Assembly (NCBI GenBank): GCA_001017865.1 | Contig: LATQ01000363.1 | Span: 1 to 5,124 of the forward strand | DNA: 5,124 bases | Reading direction: 5' to 3' | Origin: Rhodococcus sp. IITR03 | Lineage (GTDB): Bacteria > Actinomycetota > Actinomycetes > Mycobacteriales > Mycobacteriaceae | Shown here: positions 1-5,124 of the stretch, in pieces | Numbering within the stretch: position 1 is the first letter of the stretch | Layout of the letters: every line of letters starts with the position of its first letter | Program-made: the position numbers and the translations under genes | Notes under the pieces: model-generated | Database searches by the model: none | Seen by the model: the letters and a program-made list of their open reading frames with translations, nothing else | Told to the model about the DNA's origin: nothing

Positions 1-483
1 CGTCGGCGCAGCGCTCGCGTTGCGGCCGATCGGCGGGGCGCGACGCGTCTGGCGTGGCGGTTGTCGGCCTGGTCGGCGGTCTTCGCCGTCGTCCTCGCGG
101 TGGTCTTCGTGGTGGGGAAGGACGTGATCCCGGGTCTGTTCACCACCGACACCGAGGTGCTCGATCAGATCGGCGTGGCGTGGTGGTTCTTCGTCGCGAT
201 CATGCCGCTCGCAGGAATCGTGTTCGCACTCGACGGTGTTCTCCTCGGTGCCGGGGACGCGGCGTTCCTGCGGACCGCGACGCTGGCCTCGGCGTTGTTC
301 GGCTTCCTGCCGTTGATCTGGTTGTCGCTCGCGTACGACTGGGGTCTGGCGGGTATCTGGACGGGGCTTACGGTGTTCATCGTGTTCCGGATGATCGCCG
401 TCGTATGGCGCACGCTCTCGGGACGATGGGCGGTGACGGGCGCGGACCGGCAGGTGCGTGTCCAGGACGAGTCGGGAGGTTAG
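1..483 (+). CDS. dinF: MATE family efflux transporter, DinF type (3' part only)
   Basis: This is the C-terminal end, about 160 residues, of a multidrug and toxin extrusion (MATE) transporter; the start lies left of the window. These are inner-membrane antiporters that export cationic or other toxic compounds using H+ or Na+ gradients; the substrate here cannot be told. Visible are hydrophobic helices at about residues 25-45, 57-80, 89-110 and 114-132, with the DinF-like stretch FALDGVLLGAGDAAFLRTAT in the middle, and a short polar tail ending at TAG 481-483. The next gene starts three bases after the stop, so the two are probably co-transcribed. M. tuberculosis also has a dinF gene (Rv2836c) in the wider infB-truB region, which fits from memory. 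The first 20 or so bases look better in another frame (VGAALA), so one base may be missing near 18-24. Family assignment is fairly secure; the symbol is less so. Confidence 0.8.
   Translation, partial: RRRSARVAADRRGATRLAWRLSAWSAVFAVVLAVVFVVGKDVIPGLFTTDTEVLDQIGVAWWFFVAIMPLAGIVFALDGVLLGAGDAAFLRTATLASALFGFLPLIWLSLAYDWGLAGIWTGLTVFIVFRMIAVVWRTLSGRWAVTGADRQVRVQDESGG
474..480 (+). promoter_or_regulatory. Ribosome binding site of pptH
   Basis: GGGAGGT lies just inside the end of the dinF coding region, with a 7-base spacer to the GTG at 487. It decides the pptH start: the codons that follow give the N-terminal beta strand and DxH motif expected at the very beginning of a metallophosphoesterase, and the long open frame continuing upstream in frame 3 is only a shadow over dinF. 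Confidence 0.75.
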
Positions 484-486
484 TGC

Positions 487-1424
487 GTGGCAGCGAAGCT
501 GTGGGCGATCAGCGACATCCATGTGGGCCATCGGGCAACCGGCCGGTCACCGAGGATCTGTATCCCGAGTCGCCCGACGACTGGTTGATCGTCGCGGGCG
601 ACGTGTCGGAGAAGACCGACGACATCCGGTGGGCGCTGTCGCTGCTCCGCAGCCGGTTCGCGAAGGTGATCTGGGTGCCCGGCAACCACGAACTGTGGAC
701 CACCGCCAAGGATCCGGTGCAGATGTTCGGGGTCGCGCGCTACGACTACCTCGTGACGATGTGCCGCGAACTCGACGTGCTCACCCCCGAGGATCCGTAT
801 CCGATCTGGGAGGGCGAGGACGGGCCCGTGGTGCTCGTGCCGATGTTCCTGCTCTACGACTACTCGTTCCTGCCGGAGGGCACCACGACGAAGGCGGACG
901 GTCTCGCTCTCGCGCGCGAACGCAACGTCGTCGCGACCGACGAGTTCCTGCTGAAGCCGGATCCGTACATCACGCGCGACACCTGGTGCCGGGTACGTGT
1001 GGAGCAGACCCGAGCCCGTCTCGACGCGCTCGATCCCGCGCTGCCCACCGTGCTGATCAACCACTTCCCGCTGGTGCGCGAACCCACGCGGATGCTGTTC
1101 TACCCCGAGTTCGCGCTGTGGTGCGGCACCACCGAGACGGCCGACTGGCACCTGCGCTACCGGGCGCTGTGCAGCGTCTACGGCCACCTGCACATCCCGC
1201 GGACCACCTACTACGACGGGGTGCGCTTCGAGGAGGTCTCGGTCGGCTACCCGCGCGAATGGCAGCGACGCGGCATGCCGGAGCAGCCCCTGCGGCAGAT
1301 CCTCCCCGTCCCGGAGTATCCGCCGGGCAGCCTGAACAAGTGGGGCGGTCACTTCACCGTGACCCCCGAGATGGAAGCAGAGGCCGAGAAGATGCGGGCT
1401 CAACGAGAGAAGGAGTTGCGGTGA
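487..1424 (+). CDS. pptH: Metallophosphoesterase, probable 4'-phosphopantetheinyl hydrolase PptH (one apparent frameshift)
   Basis: This is a calcineurin-type, two-metal phosphoesterase of about 312 residues once repaired. All family motifs are in order: DIH (Asp10, His12), GD (Gly38-Asp39), GNHE (residues 66-69), NHF (His193) and GHLH (His234, His236). These residues bind the two metal ions and the phosphate. The M. tuberculosis homologue next to pptT (Rv2795c) is reported to remove 4'-phosphopantetheine from carrier proteins, reversing PptT; the function here is inferred from fold, neighbour and overlap. The start is GTG with a strong ribosome binding site. One G appears to be missing in the run 533-535: codons before it read SDIHVGHR in frame 1, and those after read GNRPVTEDLYPES in frame 3. 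As written, translation from the GTG would stop at TGA around 589. The end overlaps the pptT start by four bases (GTGA). Fold very sure; substrate fairly sure. Confidence 0.85.
1410..1415 (+). promoter_or_regulatory. Ribosome binding site of pptT
   Basis: AAGGAG, preceded by AG, lies inside the last codons of pptH, five bases before the GTG at 1421. It supports the GTG start that overlaps the pptH stop and points to translational coupling of the two genes. Confidence 0.75.
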
Positions 1425-2127
1425 CCGAACCGGACACCGGCCAGAAGACGGACACGCGCGGCGCGCTGATCGGGCGCATCGTGCCGGACGGCGTCGCTGC
1501 AGCCGAGTTGTTCGAGGACCCACCGGGACTGCGGCCGCATCCCCAGGAGGAGCCGCTCGTGGCGCGGGCCGTGGAGAAGCGGCGCCGCGAGTTCGCCGGT
1601 GCCCGTCACTGCGCCCGCCAGGCCATGCGCACCCTCGGCGTCGACCCCGCGCCGGTACTGCGCGGAGAGAAGGGCGATCCCGTCTGGCCGCGCGGCGTCG
1701 TCGGCAGCCTCACCCACTGTGACGGTTATCGCGGTGCGGTGCTGGGTTATTCGTTGCAGATCCGTTCGCTCGGCATCGACGCCGAGCCGCACGACGTGCT
1801 CCCCGACGGGGTGCTGCCCGCGGTGAGCCTCGAACCCGAACGCGAGTGGCTCGCCTCGGCCGGCGACGACCTGCACTGGGACCGTCTGCTGTTCTGCGCC
1901 AAGGAGGCCACCTACAAGGCGTGGTTCCCGCTGACGAAGAGGTGGCTGGGCTTCGAGGACGCCCACATCACGTTCGAGCGCGACACCACCTCGGATGCGG
2001 TGACCGGCACCTTCCACTCGCGACTGCTCGTCCCCGGCGACACCCTCGACGGCAGCCGCTGACGGGCTTCGACGGACGGTGGCTCATCGCCGACGGTCTC
2101 GTCCTCACCGCGATCACGGTGCGCTGA
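1421..2127 (+). CDS. pptT: 4'-phosphopantetheinyl transferase PptT (one apparent frameshift near the C-terminus)
   Basis: This Sfp-type enzyme moves the 4'-phosphopantetheine group from coenzyme A to a serine of carrier proteins. In mycolic-acid bacteria this activates polyketide synthases, peptide synthetases of siderophore assembly and fatty-acid or mycolate synthases. The Mg-binding motif GIDAEPHDVLPDGV carries Asp120 and Glu122; the second motif FCAKEATYKAWFPLTKRW carries Lys161, Glu162 and Lys166; VGSLTHC lies between residues 90 and 105. Repaired length is about 235 residues, against 227 for M. tuberculosis PptT. A C appears to be missing at 2056-2057: frame 2 ends in a false stop at 2062 (213 residues), while frame 1 continues with PLTGFDGRWLIADGLVLTAI, matching the M. 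tuberculosis C-terminus. The stop TGA 2125-2127 overlaps the truB ATG by one base. Identity is very secure. Confidence 0.93.
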
Positions 2128-3044
2128 TGAACGACACCGCACCCCCGCAGGAACATCCGGCACTCGCCCGCGCAGGCCTGCTCGTCGTCGACAAGCCCGC
2201 CGGCATGACGAGCACGACGTGGTGGCGCGCTGCCGCCGACTGCTCGGCACCGCAAGGTCGGGCACGCGGGCACCCTCGACCCCAGGCGACGGGCGTGCTC
2301 GTCCTCGGCGTCGAGCGCGCCACGAAGCTGCTCGGGTTGCTCGCACTGACGACCAAGTCGTACACCGCGACGATCCGTCTCGGGCAGAGCACCGTCACGG
2401 ACGACGCGGAAGGCGAGACCGTCGCGACCACCGATGCGACGCACGTGACCGACGAGCAGATCGGCGAGGGTGTGGCCGCGCTGACCGGCGACATCCAGCA
2501 AGTGCCCGCCAGCGTCAGCGCCATCAAGATCGACGGCAAGCGCGCCTACGCCCGCATGCGCGAGGGGGAGGCGGTCGAGCTGAAGGCCCGGCCCGTCACC
2601 GTCTCGCGGTTCGACGTCCTCGCCCGCCGCGATGTGCCCGAGAGCGCCTCGTGACGTCGACGTCGACGTGGACTGCTCGTCCGGCACCTACATCCGGGCG
2701 CTCGCACGCGATCTCGGCGCGGCCCTCGGAGTGGGCGGTCATCTCACGGCGCTGCGTCGCACGAAGGTCGGCCCGTTCGGCCTCGAGCACGCCCGCACGC
2801 TCGAACAACTCGCCGACGACCCGACGCCGAGCCTCGACATCGACGCGGCGTGCGTGCGCACGGCCTTCGAGTGCCGCACCATCAGCGACGAAGAGGCGGG
2901 ACTGCTCGCGAACGGCCGCTGGCTCGAGCCGTCGGGATCCAGGGGGTCTACGGCGCGTGGATGCACAGGGTCGGCGCGCGCTGCTGCAGGGAGAAGGGCA
3001 AGCGGGCCGCGGCGGTGTTCGTGGTGCGGCCCTCCAACATGTGA
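2127..3044 (+). CDS. truB: tRNA pseudouridine(55) synthase TruB (about seven apparent frameshifts)
   Basis: TruB turns uridine 55 in the T-loop of tRNAs into pseudouridine. Pieced across frames, every family block is present: [13 protein letters not shown], then (H)[23 protein letters not shown] with the catalytic Asp at codon 2278-2280, [62 protein letters not shown], and a C-terminal TruB domain ending VVRPSNM. Repaired length is about 306 residues (M. tuberculosis 298). Shifts appear at 2213 (C missing), 2250-2251 (C missing), 2284-2285 (one base missing; the first three together restore frame), 2643-2652 (net one extra or two missing), 2930-2931 (G missing), 2957-2958 (G missing) and 2989-2991 (G extra). 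The ATG has no good ribosome binding site, so coupling to pptT through TGATG is likely. As written the gene cannot be translated whole. Sequence error is my preferred reading; a true pseudogene is the alternative. Confidence 0.88.
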
Positions 3045-3083
3045 TCCGGCTCGGACGGTCCGGATCGCCCCCGCTCCGGCGGG
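3043..3083. terminator. Two hairpins between convergent truB and mntR, possible terminator
   Basis: GATCCGG (3043-3049) and CCGGATC (3060-3066) form a 7-bp inverted repeat around a 10-base loop, starting in the truB stop codon. Right after it CCCGC (3070-3074) and GCGGG (3079-3083) form a 5-bp stem closed over TCCG, a UNCG-type tetraloop on a C-G pair. There is no T tract on either strand, so this is not a textbook intrinsic terminator. The position between two convergent genes, and the frequent lack of T tails in actinobacteria, make a two-way terminator plausible. Confidence 0.35.
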
Positions 3084-3099
3084 TCGGATCGCAGCCGGC

Positions 3100-3791
3100 T
3101 CAGACGAGCCAGATCGCTTCCGCCGCCGGGTGACCGAGATCGATCGTGCGGCCCTCGGTCCGGCCCAGCCGGACCGAGATGGTTCCGGCGAAGTCGCGAC
3201 GTTCGAGCACGGTGATGTCGGTGTCGAGGGCGATCCCCACCTCGTCGAAGTAGCGCAGCATCGCGGGGTCGGAGTCGGAGATGCGGGCCACGCGGCCGTG
3301 GTCGCCGTCGTTGAACTCGCTCAGGCGCGGGCCGGAGGTGACGGGATCGTGCCGTCGGGCGCCGGGATCGGGTCGCCGTGCGGGTCGCGTTCGGGATGAC
3401 CGAGTTTGGTGTCGATCGCCGCGACCATCCGTTCGGAGACGGCGTGCTCGAGGATCTCGGCCTCGTCGTGCACCTCGTCCCACCCGTAGCCGAGCTCGCG
3501 GACAAGGAAGGTCTCGATGAGGCGGTGGCGCCGGACCATCGCCACCGCGGCCTGCCGGCCCTCGTCGGTGAGGGAGATCGCGCCGTAGCGCTCGTGGTCG
3601 ACGAGTCCCTGGTCCGCGAGACGACGCACCGCTTCGGACACGGTGGACGCCGACACGCCCAGCTTCTCGGCGAGCAGCTTGGTGGAGATCTTCTCCCCGG
3701 ACCACTCCTGGACCGTCCACATGATCTTGAGATAGTCCTGTGCGACCGAGGACAGCATCTCGGTCGCGGTGGTCTCGTTACTCTCAGGCAC
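3100..3791 (-). CDS. mntR: DtxR/MntR family metal-dependent transcriptional repressor (one apparent frameshift)
   Basis: This is a metal-sensing repressor that binds operators when loaded with metal, usually Mn, and shuts off metal import. Repaired length is about 230 residues. The winged helix-turn-helix is at residues 33-75 (helix [20 protein letters not shown]), the dimerization and metal-binding domain at 76-140, and the SH3/FeoA-like domain at about 155-230. Ligands align with DtxR at a constant offset: His89, Glu93, His108, Glu112, Glu115, His116. Asp19 sits where DtxR has Met10, and Glu112 where DtxR has Cys102; both are the choices of Mn-type MntR. It closely resembles M. tuberculosis Rv2788 (SirR/MntR). 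The start is GTG with only a weak ribosome binding site, 20 bases after the permease stop. One base seems missing at the GG at 3324-3325: frame one ends PSPPARA-stop, and the next frame goes on [20 protein letters not shown]. As written the product would be a 156-residue protein without the SH3-like domain. Confidence 0.88.
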
Positions 3792-3800
3792 GCGTCCAGC

Positions 3801-3810
3801 TTAGGTAACC
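3801..3810. promoter_or_regulatory. Short TTAGGTAACC motif before mntR, weak operator candidate
   Basis: TTAGGTAACC lies in the 20-base gap between the permease stop and the mntR GTG. It contains the partial palindrome GGTNACC and shares pieces with the DtxR/IdeR box (TTAGGT and TAACC) but is far shorter than the 19-bp site. Inside an operon it would be an odd place for a main operator. Chance similarity is quite possible. Confidence 0.15.
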
Positions 3811-3811
3811 A

Positions 3812-4705
3812 TCACCCGGGAATCACGCTCTCCGTCGGCTCGCTCGTCCTTTCGCCCTCCGGCGCGCGGAGACGCATCACGAGCCGGGTGACGACACCCT
3901 GACGCGGCGCGAACAGGTACGCGAGAGTGAAGACCACGGCCTGGGCGAGCACCACCACGCCGCCGGTCGCGGCGTCGGTGTAGTAGCTCGTGTACACACC
4001 GACCACCGACGCGATCACCGCGAGTACCGGTGCGATCACCAGCATCCGGGCCATCCGGTCGGTGAGCAGATAGGCCGTCGCGCCCGGGATGATGAGCATC
4101 GCGACGACCAGGATCACGCCGACCGCCTGCAGTGCGCTGACGATCGTCACCGCGAGCAGCGACAACAGCAGCGCCGACAACGCGGCTGGGGACAGGCCGA
4201 GAGTGTGCGCCTGGACGCGGTCGAAGGCGAACAGCGTCAGATCGCGGCGCTTCGCGACGAGGACGGCCAGCACCACGGCCGCCAGGATCGACACCTGCCA
4301 GACGTCGCCCGTCGCGAGCCCGAGCAGGTTTCCGAACAGCACGTGGTGCAGGTCGATCTGGCTCGGGTTCTTCGAGATCAGCACCACGCCCAGGGCGAAC
4401 AGTGTCGTGAAGACGATGCCGATGGTGGCGTCCTCCTTGACGCGGCTCGTGCCGCGGACGAGCCAGATCAACGCGACGGCGATGCCGGCGAAGACGAGGG
4501 CTCCGAGCGCGAACGGCACCCCCACCAGATAGGCGAGGACGACACCGGGCAGTACAGCGTGCGAGACCGCGTCGCCCATCAGCGACCAGCCGATGAGCAC
4601 GAGCCAGCAGCTGAGCAGCGCGCACACGATCGTCGCGGCGACCGCGACGAGCAGCGCGCGCTGCATGAAACCGTACTGCAGGGGTTCGATCAGCACGTCG
4701 ATCAT
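3812..4705 (-). CDS. Metal (probably manganese) ABC transporter, membrane permease, ABC-3 family
   Basis: This 297-residue inner-membrane permease of the ZnuB/MntB/SitC type forms, as a dimer, the channel of a high-affinity metal importer. About eight hydrophobic helices are visible. Family marks are GDAVSHAVLPGVVLAYLVG near residues 44-62, GVILVVAMLIIPGATAYLLT near 195-215, and the late stretch SYYTDAATGGVVVLAQAVVF. The usual length is 270-300 residues, so the gene looks complete and has no frame break. The ATG at 4705 overlaps the ATPase stop by four bases (ATGA) and has a perfect AGGAGG ribosome binding site. The neighbouring MntR-type repressor makes Mn the likeliest substrate; Zn or Fe cannot be excluded from sequence alone. 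The substrate-binding lipoprotein is not in the window and may be encoded upstream, to the right. Confidence 0.88.
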   Translation of the reverse strand: MIDVLIEPLQYGFMQRALLVAVAATIVCALLSCWLVLIGWSLMGDAVSHAVLPGVVLAYLVGVPFALGALVFAGIAVALIWLVRGTSRVKEDATIGIVFTTLFALGVVLISKNPSQIDLHHVLFGNLLGLATGDVWQVSILAAVVLAVLVAKRRDLTLFAFDRVQAHTLGLSPAALSALLLSLLAVTIVSALQAVGVILVVAMLIIPGATAYLLTDRMARMLVIAPVLAVIASVVGVYTSYYTDAATGGVVVLAQAVVFTLAYLFAPRQGVVTRLVMRLRAPEGERTSEPTESVIPG

Positions 4706-5124
4706 CGTCCGGCCTCCTGTGCGTAGGTCTCCCGCGCGACGTCCTCGGCTCGTCCACCGTTCGCCGGTGGGGGAGCGCCGAAGGCGCGGGCGAGGTTCAC
4801 CGGGAGGAGGATCTCCTCGGGGGAGCCGTGCACGAGCACGCGCCGCTGCAGCAGCACCGCTTCGTCGCACAGTTGCGCCAGACCCGCGAGATCGTGGGTG
4901 GCGACGAGGATCGTGTGACCGCTCGCCGCCAGTTCGCGGATGACGGCGGTCAGCGCGTGCTCGGTGGTGGTGTCGACCCCCGCGAACGGTTCGTCGAGCA
5001 GCAGCAACGCGAGCCTGCCTGCGCGATCGCCCGTGCCACGAAGACACGCTTGCGCTGGCCGCCCGAGAGCTGCCCGATCTGCCGCGGACAGCGCCGTCAT
5101 CCCGACCCCGTTCGAGCGCGGCGT
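4702..5124 (-). CDS. Metal (probably manganese) ABC transporter, ATP-binding protein (3' part, frameshifted)
   Basis: This is the C-terminal part of the cytoplasmic ATPase that powers metal import; its 5' end lies right of the window. Pieced across frames it reads VGMTALS, then RQIGQLSGGQRKRVFVARAIAQ, with the ABC signature LSGGQ at 5055-5069, then LALLLLDEPFAGVD (Walker B plus D-loop) and ILVATHD (H-loop), followed by a C-terminal tail with HGSPEEIL. The Walker A part is not included. Three apparent indels occur: one extra base in the C run 5106-5109, two missing or one extra at 5085, and one missing at about 5012-5021. From Walker B to the stop the frame is intact. The stop TGA overlaps the permease ATG, typical of co-translated transporter subunits. 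The family is certain; Mn as substrate is inferred from the neighbouring mntR. Confidence 0.85.
   Translation of the reverse strand, partial: TPRSNGVGMTALSAADRAALGRPAQACLRGTGDRAGRLALLLLDEPFAGVDTTTEHALTAVIRELAASGHTILVATHDLAGLAQLCDEAVLLQRRVLVHGSPEEILLPVNLARAFGAPPPANGGRAEDVARETYAQEAGR
4713..4718 (-). promoter_or_regulatory. Ribosome binding site of the permease gene
   Basis: AGGAGG on the minus strand, inside the last ATPase codons, lies seven bases before the ATG at 4705. It fixes the permease start at the MIDVLIEPLQ sequence rather than at the longer open frame further upstream, which is a shadow over the ATPase gene. Confidence 0.75.

Noticed and set aside
54..486. Long plus-strand open frame (frame 3) in front of the pptH body, and the frame-2 open frame from 458 running under pptH
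   Set aside because: Both give arginine- and glycine-rich low-complexity protein typical of GC-rich shadow frames. They overlap dinF or pptH, whose frames carry clear family motifs.
2653..2673. Short tandem repeat of GACGTC units in truB as a slippage or phase-variation tract
   Set aside because: It encodes the alternating Asp-Val strand DVDVDVD that precedes [10 protein letters not shown] in the family, and loss or gain of a 6-base unit would not shift the frame.
480..2687. Several minus-strand open frames of 140-350 residues opposite pptH, pptT and truB
   Set aside because: They have no recognisable motif and lie antisense to conserved genes; long antisense frames are expected at this GC content.
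2127..3044. Programmed frameshifting in truB
   Set aside because: There are seven changes in both directions, with no slippery-site pattern or conserved downstream structure; programmed shifting uses one defined site.
1..5124. CRISPR array, tRNA or rRNA gene, insertion sequence, riboswitch or novel defence system
   Set aside because: No spaced direct repeats, transposase, tRNA-like cloverleaf or unassigned gene is visible. Essentially all bases are accounted for by seven known-family genes and short gaps.

Overview
The window is very GC-rich and codes on both strands. Its proteins look like those of a mycolic-acid actinobacterium (order Mycobacteriales). Rhodococcus or a close Nocardiaceae relative is my best guess, because the PptT, TruB and MntR-like proteins closely resemble the M. 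tuberculosis proteins as I remember them. No database search was possible.

Layout: the left part (bases 1-3044) is one plus-strand gene string with almost no spacing. It holds the 3' end of a DinF-type MATE transporter, then a metallophosphoesterase of the PptH type, then the 4'-phosphopantetheinyl transferase PptT, then the tRNA pseudouridine-55 synthase TruB. A 55-base gap with two small hairpins (3045-3099) separates it from a convergent minus-strand string. Read in its own direction (right to left), that string holds the 3' part of a metal ABC transporter ATPase, its membrane permease, and a DtxR/MntR-type metal-dependent repressor. No RNA gene, mobile element, CRISPR array or clear promoter was found. 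Both strings enter from outside the window, so their promoters are probably outside too.

How the genes work together: PptT puts the 4'-phosphopantetheine arm on carrier proteins. The PptH homologue in M. tuberculosis is reported to take it off again, so the 4-base-overlapping pair is an opposing enzyme couple. On the other strand, the transporter very likely imports manganese (possibly zinc or iron), and the MntR-like protein, whose visible metal ligands are of the Mn type, probably senses it and controls the operon.

The most striking feature is a run of apparent single-base indels. Thirteen positions, plus one possible one, break reading frames that are otherwise well conserved on both sides. 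They fall in pptH (1), pptT (1), truB (7), mntR (1) and the ABC ATPase (3), with a possible one in dinF. Most are one missing G or C in a short G/C run. Because flanking codons remain conserved and the affected genes include normally essential ones, I read this as base-calling or consensus error rather than gene decay. The coordinates below give the repaired extents of the genes. I see no evidence for a new biological system here.
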